Source: Pilatotrama ljubarskyi
Taxonomy: Eukaryota > Basidiomycota > Agaricomycetes > Polyporales > Polyporaceae
Reading direction: 5' to 3'
DNA length: 64,000 nucleotides
Assembly (NCBI GenBank): GCA_022385805.1
Contig: MU277729.1
Coordinates: 139,245-203,244, forward strand
The stretch's first letter is position 1, and each line of letters starts with the position of its first letter. The notes beneath the pieces are model-generated. The model ran no database searches and was not told the origin of the DNA. It saw only the letters and a list, made by a program, of their open reading frames with translations. This document shows, piece by piece, positions 1-12,500 of this stretch. The position numbers and the translations under genes are program-made.

Positions 1-301
1 GAGGACGACAGGAAGCGCATCGCTCAGCCCGCGGGGCACGCACACTTTCCGGAGAATAGGGCTTGCGGTACGGAGGTGTTCAAGCGGCTCACGGAGTGGC
101 TCGAAAAGGGTCTCATCAAGGTGCGGTCATTCGCTGCCCTTGCGTGCACCCGGAGTTCTGACTGTGTATTGGTGCCGTCAGCCGAACATCGTGGAGGTTT
201 TGCCGAATGGTTTGGCGGGCGTTCAAGATGGTCTCGAGCGGCTTGAGCAGAACAAGGTGAGCGGGAGGAAGCTCGTCACCCGTCCTCAGGAGACTCGTTG
301 A
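1..301 (+). CDS. MDR family oxidoreductase, 3' fragment
   Basis: This is the 3' end of a medium-chain dehydrogenase/reductase whose start lies outside the window. Exons 1-120 and 182-301 flank a 61-bp GT-AG intron and encode the last 80 residues. The tail reads LVTRPQETR followed by a stop at 299-301. The phase-0 intron just after the KGLIK helix lies at the same place in every intact paralog in this window, which supports the model. The segment before the helix (PENRACGTEVFKRLTEWLE) resembles the paralogs at 18.5, 20.5 and 28.1 kb more than the pair at 1.5 and 4.0 kb. The substrate cannot be inferred. Confidence 0.75.
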   Translation, partial: RTTGSASLSPRGTHTFRRIGLAVRRCSSGSRSGSKRVSSRCGHSLPLRAPGVLTVYWCRQPNIVEVLPNGLAGVQDGLERLEQNKVSGRKLVTRPQETR

Positions 302-413
302 GTTGAGCCCCCCGCTGTGACTACGAATCTGGAGAGATCGTCAGTGTAATCCTGCAGCAATCAGATTCCAAGGTGATATGACGTTGTACCGATTCGCGTC
401 GGTCCCGCCTCAG

Positions 414-964
414 CTGTACAGCTTGCGAAGCTCGCAGGACATGATCCCAACTTGCGCCTCCCTGCCTACACGACGCGACGCTCCTCAAATCTTCGGTGAC
501 CCATGTCCTCGAAAGTGTTCGGCCATATGGCACAATCCTCACGCGGCTGCGCGCACTCACGAGGGCACGCCCATAAAGTTCGCTTTCGTTGTATATATAC
601 AGCTCGAGGTCTCCGCCTCGGGCGCGAGGCACTCGTCCCAGACGGTGTCTGCGACCGCCTGCAGCTCACCTGACTACATTCCAGAGGACATCATGAATAC
701 TGGAGAAGGGAAGCACTTCAGTTTCGTCTTCGAGAGTGCCCTACCGGGTCTGCCCCGTCGCAACAGGGTCACGGATCCGGCAAATCACAAGATCGCCGGG
801 GAAAGAAGGTATGCCAGTGGCCAAACTGTGTCATCGTGAGCGCAAACTGAGTGGAGCACTTCTGAACGAATCGACAGCCAGCTGAGGCGGAAGGCGATCG
901 GCGGGTGAGATTCGACAAGGTCTTTGGAACGAAGGTTGTCGTGCTGCCTCAAGAGACTATGTGA
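414..964 (+). pseudogene. MDR family relic, exon 4 onward
   Basis: This is a decayed copy of the same oxidoreductase family. A CAG acceptor at 411-413 opens exactly where exon 4 of the paralogs begins, and the first residues (VQLAKLAGHDPN) match their cofactor-binding helix. Frame is then lost. Recognisable islands follow: an SSVTHVLE stretch matching the paralog VTHVLDRS, a YIPEDIMNTGEGKHFSFVF stretch matching the VPEDIANPGDG region, and the tail DKVFGTKVVVLPQETM with a stop at 962-964. Exons 1-3 are absent and the last intron is no longer recognisable. No product is expected. Confidence 0.75.
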
Positions 965-1483
965 GACGCTATAGCCAGTCGTCCCCGGCGGCAAGTCAGC
1001 AGCCCGACCGAAGCGGTCGATGCATCCACCCCATTGTTTCGAGCCACCTCCAGGCCCGTGTGTATGTGCTATGTACGCATGTACGCATGTACCTAACTGC
1101 TAGCCCCGACAGCGCACGCCGACATGCTGCCAGTGACTCATACACATGACTCCTCTGTCTTCTGACGTTTGCAGCCTTTCAAGTTGAACGAAGGTGCGAG
1201 GCGTTTTTTTTCAACTCATGTTCTCGCGACGCCGGTGTGCGGCCCATCCAACTACCAGTCTACACTTATACAGGGCATCGAGTGAATCGGGAGCACCGTT
1301 AGCGGCTATGTCCGCGCGGAGCAGCTGACGAGCGTCGCCGCACTTACGAATGGCGTACTTGGATAGAGACCTATCCGTCTGCTGCGGACTATATAGGACG
1401 GAAGGAGCGTACACTCCTCCGAATCCTCGCGCCCAACCACATCGCATTCCAGATCCCCAAGTCTCGACGAACGCTCCCAGCTC
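965..1483. promoter_or_regulatory. upstream region of the 1.5-kb MDR gene
   Basis: No gene is visible here. A TATATA-type element at about 1390-1396 lies roughly 90 bp before the ATG at 1484, a spacing shared with several paralogs. Positions 1071-1092 carry almost three copies of the 8-bp unit ATGTACGC. Confidence 0.4.
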
Positions 1484-2823
1484 ATGGCTGTAGCTCTGCC
1501 TACCACTCAGAAGTCACTCATCGCCTATGGGGAGGACAAACCGTACGTCGTCGGCGAGACTGCTGTCCCCCGCCCGGGCCCCAAGGACGTCCTCGTGAAG
1601 ATCATGGCTTGTGCACTGAATCCCGCGGACCACCTCTTGCTCAATCTACCTCCGTCAGCGAAGGCGACGTTCAACCTATCATATCCGCTCATACCTGGTT
1701 GCGACGGAGCCGGTGTTGTCGTTCAGCGTGGCGAAGAGGTGACGCACCTCAAGGAGGGCGATAGAATGTTGGTGCATAGTGATTTGCACTGGACATGCGG
1801 GATCACTGATCACTCTTGCCAGCCTTTTCGGTGCACACTGGGGTTACTCCGGGGCCGCCTGCCAACAGTACGCCACCATCGCTGCTGAACTCGCCGCCAT
1901 AGTAAGTTGCCGGCCATTGCGCTGATTGAAACTCAGGCTGTCTCTTACTCCTTTTCCTAGATTCCGGACAACCTTACGTTCGAGCAGGCTGCCTCCATCC
2001 CTCTGGCGCTCACGACGGATATCCTCGTGCTCTATAACCAATCACCCGCCCCCGAGAACCTGAGCCTCCGCCTCAAGCCTTTCTGGGAGCCTGAGGGCGC
2101 ATCCGCGTACGCCGGAACGCCAGCCTTCATTGTCGGGGGCGCAGCGTCTCTCGGGCAGTATGGTGAGCCTTCTCAGCCAGAATCTCCCACAAAGCTGAAA
2201 AGTGGTACCGTTCTTGATTCCTAGCCATTCAGCTTGCTAAGCTCGCTGGACATCATCCTATCGTTGCGACGGCCTCACCGCACAACGCGCCTCTTCTCCA
2301 GTCCCTCGGAGTCACCCACGTTCTTGACCGCTCACGCTCGAACGAGTCCATCTTGGCCGAGCTCTCCAAGTTAACCGGAAGCAAACCCATCCGATATGCT
2401 TTCGTGTCCATATTCCAGCCTGAGTCCATGCGCCTTGGACGGGATGCGCTCGCTCCGGGAGGGGCGCTGGCAACTGTGGCGGGCTCGCCTGCAATGGTTC
2501 CCGAGGACATTGCAAACCCAGGTGACGGGAGACGTGTTGGGTAGGTGTATGGAAGCGCGTTACCCCCGTACAATAGGGATACGGGCGTCGCCATGTTCCG
2601 ACAGCTCACGGGCTGGCTCGAGAAGGGACTGTTGAAGGTACGTCCGGATGCTCGTGCACGGGTGGTCGTCTTCACCAATCCTTCACGTGTGTATGACCTA
2701 CAGCCGAATCCGATCGAAGTGCTGCCGAACGGACTGGCAGGTATTCCTAAAGGCCTTGAGCGGATGAAGGCTGACAAGGTTTCCGGCAAGAAGCTGGTCG
2801 CGCGTCCTCAGGAGACTCCTTGA
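1484..2823 (+). pseudogene. MDR family oxidoreductase with one in-frame stop
   Basis: Exons 1484-1767, 1823-1901, 1961-2162, 2225-2637 and 2704-2823 join in frame (1,098 nt) and match the intact neighbour at 3974 exon by exon; exons 2, 3 and 4 are equal in length. Family marks are CALNPADH, GCDGAGVVV and the Rossmann loop VGGAASLGQYAIQLAKLAG. The only lesion is TAG at 2542-2544, where the neighbour has TTC (Phe) in GFVYGSG. All splice sites and the tail (KKLVARPQETP) are intact, so this is either a very young pseudogene, a base error, or a protein shortened by about 80 residues. No zinc-binding cysteine cluster is present. Confidence 0.7.
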
Positions 2824-3973
2824 ATAATGGCGCAAGGCTAGAGTCAGCACTGGCACAAGAACGTGTATGGATTCTTACCAATTGTCTGGATGATGCGTCA
2901 TGTCCGTCAGATACATACGCAAGCCTTCGTAGTCACGCAGTCGCCCACTATAGTCCGCTATCGCACTCCTGGGTTCCAGGGCACAAGCTACAATGAATGT
3001 AGCCTCACAGCCCTCGTGGCATGCTGGAATGCTAGCCGAATCTCGGGCACTATGCTCGTTGCAAATTCGGAGTGAACAGAGTGATGTCGACGGTTTTTAT
3101 GAGATATACGCGCCGCTAAGAGTTCATGATGATGTCGGTATATAGACACATGGGGGAGAGACGCTTGCCCATGCTGGCAGCAGCAGGGGCCTGCGAGTCC
3201 CCATTACGCCGTGCCATCCGTCAAACAAGCCCAACAGCCAGTCCGGTCAATCGTTTCCGACTTAAGCTGATTTTCTAACCCAAGTGAGGTTAGCTGGTAC
3301 CTTGCAAGAGTCACGATCCTATTCGGCTGCGCCTGCCGGGCACCCATAGCAAAACTAAAGTGCGCCGACTTCCAGAACCCATGACAGCGCTGTGAAATGC
3401 GCTGTACCCCTTGCATCCTATGCCAAGCGGCCACTCATAATGCAAATTTAAGGTGGAAAAGCACATTCTAAACGTCCCGAAGTTGTCAGAGGCCTTGGAA
3501 ATTGGGGATGTGTGTCGTGCAGTGGGCCGGGACCGTTGATCGAGGATCACTCTCCTCGGCGCCTAAACATATTGTTTGGACCAGAAGCTCTAGCCAAACA
3601 AATGGCCAAATCGGGAGGAACGAAGGGTTGACTTCGAACTTGAGTTGTTCGAGTCTGCAAGCTCTGTAACCCGGCCCATCGGGAACGCTCTTGCGTTGGT
3701 TGTTGCCGTCTTCTCCTACCATGAAGACGTCCCTGATTTACAAGAGACACTGGCGTTGAGAAGCAACCTGCGTAGCCTCGCCGTACCCCGAGAATCGGTG
3801 AATGACCGCTTCTTAACTCCGGTCAGATGAAGCTGAGGCTCGCTTACGGAGAGGCCACGCAAGTGACGACTTAGAGGTATAAAAGATAGACAGACGGTGC
3901 ATTGTAGTGTCCAGATCAGCAACTCCCCGCATACGAACTTCACCCCTCACCAGTGGCAACCCGCATTTTCAAC
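2824..3973. promoter_or_regulatory. intergenic, upstream of the 4.0-kb MDR gene
   Basis: No gene is visible in this 1.15 kb. A clear TATAAAA box lies at 3878-3884, 90 bp before the ATG at 3974. Nothing else could be assigned. Confidence 0.5.
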
Positions 3974-5340
3974 ATGTCTACCGCTCTGCCCACCACGCAG
4001 AAGGCCCTCGTTATCTACGACGAAGGAAAGCCTTTCACCGTCGGAGAGACTCCGGTTCCTCGTCCTGGCCCCGGGGAGGTCCTGGTCAAGGTTCTGGCCT
4101 GTGCGCTCAATCCGGCGGACAACGTACTGCCCAATATACCTCCGCCGCTCAAGTCCCTGGACATAATCAAGTTTGTGTCTCTCAAATACCCGCTTATAGC
4201 TGGCTATGACGGCGCTGGAATTGTCGTTGAGCGCGGCGCGGAGGTGACGAACCTGAAGGAAGGTGATAGGGTGTAGGTCGCTCGTCCACATCAGCTATCC
4301 GCATCGGCGGTTCAATGTCTATGAAACACGATACTCATGATCTCACTTTCTAGTCTCTTTGCCGGCCACTTTGGCACCCCCTCTGCCACCTTCCAGCAGT
4401 ATGCCTCTGTGCCTGCTGAGTTCGCCGCCATAGTTCGTGCTGTAGCATTCGTAAACGATTTCACCCATCTGAGCTTCCCCGCAGATTCCGGACAACGTCA
4501 CGTTTGAGCAAGCCGCTACCATCCCGCTTGCGCTTACCACGGATGTGCTCCTACTCTACAACCAGTCGCCAGCACCGGAGAACCTCACGCTTCGCCTCAA
4601 GCCGTTCTGGGAGCCCGAAGGCGCGAATGCGTACGCGGGATCCCCCGCGTTCATCGTCGGCGGCGCAGCCTCCCTCGGACAGTATGGTACGTGCTGCATG
4701 CCCTCCTTGGTTCTCAGATGACTGAAGGACGTTACGGTTCCCAGCTATCCAGCTCGCGAAACTCGCCGGGCACCACCCCATCATCACGACAGCGTCCCCG
4801 CATAACGCCGAGCTCTTGAAGTCCTTCGGGGCCACCCACGTGCTCGACCGTTCCCGTTCCAACGAGTCTATCCTCGCCGAGCTCCCCACGCTCACCGGAG
4901 GCAAGCCGATTAACCTCACGTTCGCCGCCGTGCTCGACCCGCAGGCACTCCGCCTTGGGCGCGACGCCCTTGCCCCTGGTGGCGCGCTCGCGCTCGTCAC
5001 AGCAGTGCCCTATTTCGTCCCGGAGGAGATCAGCAACCCGGGCGACGGAAAGCGCGCTGGGTTCGTGTACGGGAGCGGACTCCTTCCATACTACCGAGAC
5101 ACGACCGTCACTCTCTTCAAGCAGATCACTGGTTGGCTCGAAAAGGGTCTTGTGAAGGTGCGTGCGCCGTGCTCCGTCTATCTCACGAACGACGCTTCTG
5201 ATGCATATTACCAACAGCCGAATCCGGTTGAGGTGCTCCCTAATGGACTGGCGGGCATTCTGGAGGGCCTTGAGCGGCTGAGGGACAACAAGGTTTCTGG
5301 AAAGAAGCTTGTCGCGCGCCCTCAAGAGAGCACTCTGTGA
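3974..5340 (+). CDS. zinc-free MDR oxidoreductase (quinone/enoyl reductase-like)
   Basis: Five exons (3974-4272, 4354-4432, 4485-4686, 4745-5157, 5218-5340) give 371 residues. The GroES-like N-terminal domain carries CALNPADN and GYDGAGIVV; the cofactor domain carries FIVGGAASLGQYAIQLAK, an NAD(P)H-binding Rossmann fold. The cysteine/histidine zinc ligands of classical alcohol dehydrogenases are absent, which points to the zinc-independent branch of quinone oxidoreductases and trans-enoyl reductases. It shares with the 1.5-kb copy an insertion after the NPAD motif, not seen in the 16-29 kb copies. The ATG at 3974 matches paralog starts (M-x-x-LPTTQK). A TATA box lies 90 bp upstream. No polyketide synthase is nearby, so the substrate is unknown. 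Confidence 0.88.
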
Positions 5341-5868
5341 AGAATAGGAGTATATAGATCAACATCGTCATCCCATAATTGAGTGTATTCATCTCATTGA
5401 CAATTTCAACTATGCTGTCTAGCCATATCATGCGAGATGCGCGGCAGGACTCTTGATTTACATTAAGTACTCCCGAATCATATACATTTCGTGTACACAC
5501 AATCGACAGATAATGAACTAGTGCGAGTGCGAGACTAGGTAAACGTAGGGGAACGCGTGAGAGGTCAGAGATCAGAACACAGATTTGCGAGGATCCGGCA
5601 GTCAAGGCAAAGAGGGAAGGCGATAGACACGGGAAGGAGCGTGAAAAGAGATGCTACAGGAACGGATAAGTATTACAACGTGGTCGTACATGTGCGGGCT
5701 CGAGAGCGAGGAAAGTTGGTCGGATAGCTCTGAAGACAGCCTTGGGATGTGAAGCAGGCAAGGGTGCGCAGAGTCTTGTGTGGTCGTGGAGAGGGATCGG
5801 GGGTGTGACGATGATGCGTAGGAAGGGAGCACCACTTGTCGTGTAGAGGAGGTGTGCGCCGGAGCTCT
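5341..5868. other. convergent intergenic spacer
   Basis: Between the stops of the MDR gene (+) and the PPS1-type gene (-). No gene-like signal was found beyond likely 3' untranslated sequence. Confidence 0.5.
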
Positions 5869-8800
5869 TCAGTGCAGGTACTTCTCGTTGAGCGCATGCA
5901 CTTCCTTCGCGAGATACGGCCAATTGAGCGCGCGCGCGAGCTCGCTCTGCAGCCGCGTCTTCATCTTCTCGCGCTTCTCATCCTCGCTCATTCCCGCGCA
6001 CTTCTCCTCGGAGAACGCAGCGTCGGTCCGCTCCCGCGCCAGCTTGATCTCCCAGCCGAGTAGGTTGTAGAGCAGCCGCATGTTCGGCTGAATCAGAACT
6101 GAAAGCCGCCGCGAGCGGACGATGAGATACGCGTCGACGAGCGGAAGCGAGAGGTGCTTCATGACATAGGCGATCGTGACTGTTGCGCTGCGCGACACGC
6201 CGACGCGGCAGTGCACCAGCACCTTCCCGCCCTCCTCGCGCGCCTTCTCGATCCACTCGCAGATTGGCTCCAGCTGTGGCTCGAGCGTGTCGATGCCGTC
6301 GTCACACACGCCCTTGATGTCAAGCACCTTGATGCGGCCCTCGCGCTCCTCGATCCACAGGGAACCCTGCCCACCCGGGCCCTTGCCTGGGACGAACTGG
6401 GCGCCGGGACCCGGGAGCGAGCAGGACATAGCGCCTACGGAGGCATTCGTAGAGTCGATATGGGGTGGAGGCACAAGCGCGCACTCGCCCACGGAAACGA
6501 CGTGCGTGATACCGAGTGCGTGCAGCATGAACGCATTCGAAGCGTGGTTCCTGAAAAACGCACACGGAAATAAGCATGAGCACCCACATGACAGAAGATG
6601 GAGAAATAGGAGCACTCACAAGTTCCCGAGGTACAGGAACGGTAGCACTCGACTCGGGAAGCTTCCGTCAAATCTGGGGTCGTTGAACCACGCCTGGTGG
6701 TCCCTCCACGGCGGTACACGGGATGGCGGCATCGTGTGGGCACGCGGTCGTCCAGGAGTAGGGGTCTGTGTCCCAGCATCCGCCTCCGACCCGGAGCGTG
6801 TCCGCAAGGGGTTGACAGCTGCAGGCGCGCTAACGCCCGTCGGCGCATCGGCGGGGTCGTCGATAGCTGGAGGGGTCACGAACGACACGCTCTTCGCGGC
6901 CGCACGGCCAAGAGACCGTACCCAGCCCTGCGGACTCTGAGCTTGCGACATGCCGTCACCCTCGCCTTGGTGCTGCCCCTGTCTCTGTGCGACAGAGGAC
7001 GGCAACCCGGTCGTGCCGTTGTGCTGGCTCTGGGCTGCACGATCCTTCTCCAACCGAGCCTCGACACGCCTCAGCACGCCGAGATCGCTCTGGTACACGA
7101 AGAAGGAACGGCGCTTCTCGACCTGGAGGGTGAGATATGCCTCCGGGAGCGAGATCCGACGTAGCGCCATCAGAATGCACAGAGCAAGCACGGACGACTC
7201 CGTGTATCCATCAGCGGAGTATATCAAGATCTTCACCGGGCGTGTGCGCAACGGAAGGGAAGGGCCCGATATTGGGGTCGCAGAGACGGGGGTTGAAGGT
7301 GAGGACGCGGGGAGGAAAGTCGCAGATGTCGAACGCACACGCGTGTATGCGGGGGTCGGCGTAGATGGTGACGATGGGAAGAAAGACGTCGGGAATGAAC
7401 TTGGTGGTGGTAGGGAGCTTGGGGTGAAGCCGGCGCTTGTATTGCGCCTACTGTGATCGTAGGGATTGAGGCGTGGTGACAGCTGCTCACTCGCAACCTC
7501 GTAGGTCAGCGGAGAGCCAGATACAGGCTGTAGGAGTCTCTCAAGGAATGCGATGAATGGGAGGAGCGTGTTGACCGTGACGACAGAGGAGGCGGGCGAG
7601 CTCGGGAAAGGGAGATGAACGACATACGACGCACTCGGCGGCGGCCGCGGAGGGACAGGGTCCTTGGCGTCGACGCCATCCATGTCCGCGACGCACCGCT
7701 CGACCCAGCGTTTTTCCAACACGCGTAGGTGCTCCTCAGCCGCGCGGAGATGCGCAGAGGTCGGGAAAGGCGCATAGTCGTGGCACTCGATGCAGATGTC
7801 GTACCCATAGCCGTGGCCGGGATCATTTGTCCGCCAATCGAACGTGTCCTCGTCATTCTCGTCGCCGCGCAGCGTGCGCATACGGACGCGACGGTCAGGA
7901 GGGAGAGGCACATCGTTGGAGTTACCAAGGAAGATCTGGCCTACGGAGGGCTCCCAGTGAGTCGCAGTATTTGAGCCGGCAAGGGCGTTAGTGTCAACCC
8001 CTGACTCGGGGTCGACGATGGACACTATCTCAGACGCTTGGGTGAGGTCGCGCATCTCATCCTTCTCCCGCTGAGCGAAGTCTATGGTGTTGGCGCGGAG
8101 AAGGCGGTTGGCATCATCACCCTCACCATGGGTATGAGCGTCCGTCCCATCTGTGTGCGCACCAGAACACGATGCATCCTCGGTGCGGACCACGAGGTGG
8201 GGGAGCTTCTCTGCCATCTCCGACGCTGACGCGTCAAGTACAAAGACATTGTACACAACGAGCGCCTCGGGGCGGGGTGCGCGCGCGCGGCGCTCCTCGA
8301 GCTTGAGCTCTATCGCCTGCTTGAATTTCTCTGCGACGGCAATGGCGGAGCGCGTAGCACCGCGAGGAGAGTAGACCACAATGTCGGAAATAGTGGCATA
8401 AATTGGCTGTCGTGGGCGCGTATGTGAGCGAACAGTTCCTGACTAACAAAAAAATGCCTGCGCTAGAAGCCGCGCCCTGCGCGCGCAGGGACCTCAACAG
8501 CACGAGGACGACGAGGACGGGCTCGATCGATGCACGCGTTCAGCTGGGATGGGCGACTGCCGCTTGCGGAAGATCTGCGACGTCTCATTGGGCCCGGGTG
8601 GATACTCGGCAGCCCAGCAGCCATGCACGCCACCTTCTGTGACGGGATCCCGCCCTCTGTGCACTTCCCTTCGAAAGAGAGCGCGTCGCGACAGGTGGGA
8701 CAATTGGACGAACGCGTGTCATCCCCTTTGTGCGGGTTCCATGCATCCGCCTACGCCAGACCAGACCGTCCGCCAACGCCACAACAGCAAGCAGCGACAC

Positions 8801-9500
8801 TCACCACCTGGATTCCGAAGTTCCTCAGGCTAATTCCGTCCGGGATCTTCGGCTCAACGAATACGTTCGCCGTCCCGCGCTCGTCCGTCCGCGTCCGCAG
8901 CAGCTCGCGCGGGCGGAAGCTCGATGTGAGAAGGGATGGCTTCGTGTGCGTCGTAGATTTGGAGGGTAGCTGGCCAGCAGTGATAGGTGCAGGAGGCGGG
9001 GAGATGGGCATCTTCTCGAGTGGCTCGGGCGGGGGGCAACCAGTGACCATGGGCCCTTCGACGGTCGGGTCAAGCTGCATGGCTACGTCCTCCTCCAAAT
9101 CGGTGGGCCCGAAAGAGTCTAGAGAGGAGCTTGAAGAGTAATCATCGTCGTCCTCGTCCAGCTCGTCGACATCGCAGATGTCGTCTTCGTCCTCGTCGCA
9201 CGCGACCCAGACAAGCCCTCGGAAACGTGGCACGTCCCCCTTTGGCCGTGCTGACGCGAAGAAGGCGTTCTGTTGTTCGTTGTCGCCCTCGAGTCCGTGC
9301 AAGAAGGGAAAGAGAACGTGGTCCGGTGCATGGCTGGTGAGATGCGCAAAGTGCAGGTCGGAGAACTGGGAAGCAGTGAGGGCGCGTATGGGTGGATGGG
9401 GTTCATGACGGGGCTTGACGACGGGCAAGGATTCGAGGAAGGACACGGGGTAGTCGAGACCGTGTATGGCGGTGGCGGCGTCGTCCGGGGCGGTGTACAT
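5869..9500 (-). CDS. PPS1: PPS1-type dual-specificity protein phosphatase
   Basis: Exons 9500-8805, 8406-6620 and 6550-5869 join in frame to 1,054 residues. The C-terminal catalytic domain holds the signature HCRVGVSRSA (Cys about residue 942), preceded by the family hallmark LYLGNLNHASNAFMLHALG, which is read across the last intron. The N-terminal two-thirds is long, with an acidic serine-rich patch (DDDDYSSSSSLDS) and S/P-rich segments as in fungal Pps1 homologues, which act on phosphotyrosine and phosphoserine/threonine in cell-cycle control. The first intron is 398 bp, six times the local norm; it joins FGIQV to PIYATISDIVVYSPRG. The start at 9500 is the first plausible ATG and could be wrong. 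Confidence 0.85.
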
Positions 9501-12500
9501 GGTGAAGTCGAGCGAGGAAGAGGAGAGAGGAATAAGGTTGGTGGTGGAAGAGACGAGAGGCGGTGGAGGGTTTCTTGATAGGACTTTCCAACAAGGGATT
9601 GGCCGTACCAGACGCCAGCTGCTTCTGAGCTGGGCCAGGTGTTGGTGAGAGGCTCAGGCAGAGGCCGTCGCAGTCGCTTGTCTCTCTCTCCGTCCTTCCA
9701 CAGGCGCCCATCTGGCCCATTTCATATCCTAATCTCAGATCCCCGATCGCCCCTTATCACCCGCCCTCCTCTCCGTCGTTGCCACCGCCTTCTCCCGCCA
9801 CGTCCTCGCTGCCCTCCATTTCGTCCGCACCCAGATGGACGTCCCGCTCACAAGTCGGACCGTCTGCTTCGCGCTCCTCGCGGATAGTACGGCCGAGGGT
9901 GCTCAGCCTCACAGCTTCCAGCAATGCGCGTGCTCCCAGGAGAATTTGCCGTCTTCCTCCAGGGTGGCTTCTCTCTCGCACGGCCGTACCCCATGACAAG
10001 CCTCCTTTGCCTCTTTCGTCGAGACCCACACCTCCGGGCGCAGGTCCAGACCGTGCCACTGTACCGGACCCTTCACACCCCTTTCGGGTAACGCGCGGGC
10101 GGTGTCCGCTGTCTGAGCCATCACGCCACCCCCGCTTTACTCGTTCTGGAACGTGCGCCTGCCTACGGCTTCTCACGACCAGATTGGCCACCGAGACTGA
10201 TCAGACCGCCCGCCCGGTCGCGTCACTGCGCGTCATCCCCCGACCGCCGCTGCCCGCTGCGGTACCGGCCGAGTTGGAGCGAGCAAGCTTCCGCCTTGGT
10301 TCGGGGCGTGTCGTGCTGCGGGGAGCTTCCCTGCGCGAGTCCACAGAACGTGTCTGTCGCCATAGCCTGCCGCAGACACGCTTGGAAGCAAGTGCGAAGA
10401 GAGCCGCCACGGGGCACCGATCACGCTCGCCGCCGTGGTCGCACGGCCTCTGATGCTCCTCCTCTCTCTCCACTTCGTGCACGCCCTGGCGTTTCGCGAA
10501 CACCGCCCGCTCCATCGGCGTGCGCCGCGTCGAGCAGCTGACAGGGCCCGTCGTCGTCGACTCTCCGCCATTTCTCCCTCCGAAGGACGCAATTCGCGCG
10601 ACGTTCCATCAGGGACGAGTCGGTATGCGAGCATGACGACGGCTAGAAGCCCGCGAGTACGCCGCGGTGGTTCCAAAGCAATCAAATGTTTATCAGGTTC
10701 GGCGGCGACGCCTCAGGAGGAATTGCGATCGTGGTGGCCGTTTGTAAGCATGCTGCACATTGTGTGCACATGGGTGGTCTCATTGTTGACGAGAATGAAG
10801 TTCCCAACCACCGAAGGACCATCAGACAGACTACTGCAGCGCAGCAATATGTCGGCCATCTCCTCGCACGGACGCCTGCAGCCAGAGAACTGTGACGGAA
10901 CGGCGCGGAGGGTGTGCGAGGTGGACGCTGAAATTGACGGCTAAAGTGAGTCTAATTCGTCGCGTCGGGAGTGGTACCTGTTACAGTACGTACCGGTCGG
11001 TCGGGCTCGGCGGTCCATTTCAAGGCCCCGAGTCCGTTCCCGGCTGAGCCTGCTGCAATCGCGAGAGCGCTCCTGTCTCACGAACGATCTCGCAGCATGC
11101 ACGGTACCGTATCTCACAGCAATGCATGACCAAGGAGTCCCCAGCTCTACAGAAATAGCTTCGAAGACGATCGATGATGACAGAGAGCCCCTCGACCTGG
11201 CGCCTTGCTCTCGGTGCTTGAGTCCACTCGCCCTTCGTTTGGTTCGACGGACGGGCGGAGCACCATTGCAATCTGCGAAGGTTGTTCGACTAGTGGAGAT
11301 GGGATGGGAATGTGGAGGAAAGATGCGGAAGAAGTGACAGCGCCGGGATTCTCGGAACGGGATCGTACCTCACAAATTCAAGTACTCGGTGAGTCCGCCA
11401 TTCTTGCGCGACGGGAGCTGTGCATTTGCCGCCGCGGACACGCCGACGTACACTACATGCACGCACTGGCAAACGATGACGATGGCGCGATAGCGCGCGA
11501 TGCGGCTGTGGGTACCGCTCCGGTCGCCCGTTTGCCTGGCTTCTGCGAATGCGCCGCTCTCCTCGACCGTCTTGCTCACTGCGTCTGCTCCGTGCAGCCA
11601 GGAGCTCTCTCACAGAGTGCGAGCCCTGCGAACGGATGCGAGCCTCGAGGCGGCGTGGGAGCAGCTGACCTTTGCGAACAGTCTGTCCATCGCGCCGAGC
11701 GCACCATGGGACTCTCTAAACCGCCGACGGATTTGGCCTGAACCATGCTGTAGCTTATCAATAGATACAGTTACCCCTGGAGAAGGCGAAGCTGGCAGAT
11801 GCTTCTGCATACGACGTCGTACAGGCTTACCGTTACGCGTGCGTCCCCGGTGAATGGAGGCTGCCGTATGCATGCAGCGGCCTCGAGGCGGCGGTTCGAG
11901 CGCGTTCGCAGCACTGCAGATGCTTCGGGTGAGCCTCATGTCCGGCCGCGTGCTCAGGCTGACATCGGTCTGACGTCGCTGCACTCGTCAAAATATAGCG
12001 TGGTCGTCGTCGATCGAGGCTCGGACGGACGCTCAGCGGCACAGACATCGGCGTTCTTGGCTATACTTGTCACTCGCCGGCCGGCGTACACGATCGACAA
12101 TCTTGTCCGCCGGACGCCAATCTTGGACCTGTCCTTGGCTTCAATTCGTGAAGGTACGGCTGCAGTACCTGTGATCATAACGGATGCCCTCGGTCGGCCA
12201 TGGCCGTACTAACAAGTTGGCTAGGCACGATCAATGGCAAGAGAGCACCCCGGTCTCACCTCTGCAACTTGGCGACGCTCCGGAGTTCACAAAGTGGCAC
12301 TACAGCACCCTTGCACGTTCTTCGTTCCATAAATATCTACATATATATGCTCTCGGCGCTATTGAACCCAAGCCTGGTCGCTATCGATTTAGTATCCGCG
12401 ATTGCGCCACGCCTCCGTCACAGGCATTCAAGCAAGTACGGTTCAATATGCAGTCATGCAGAACAGGATCAAACGCATCCTGTGAGTTTTCCATTCCGTG

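Noticed and set aside
9779..10453. 224-residue open frame on the plus strand
   Set aside because: Composition is Arg/Ser/Pro-rich with no motif, and overlapping frames look equally open, as expected for GC-rich DNA. It is described only as unresolved sequence.
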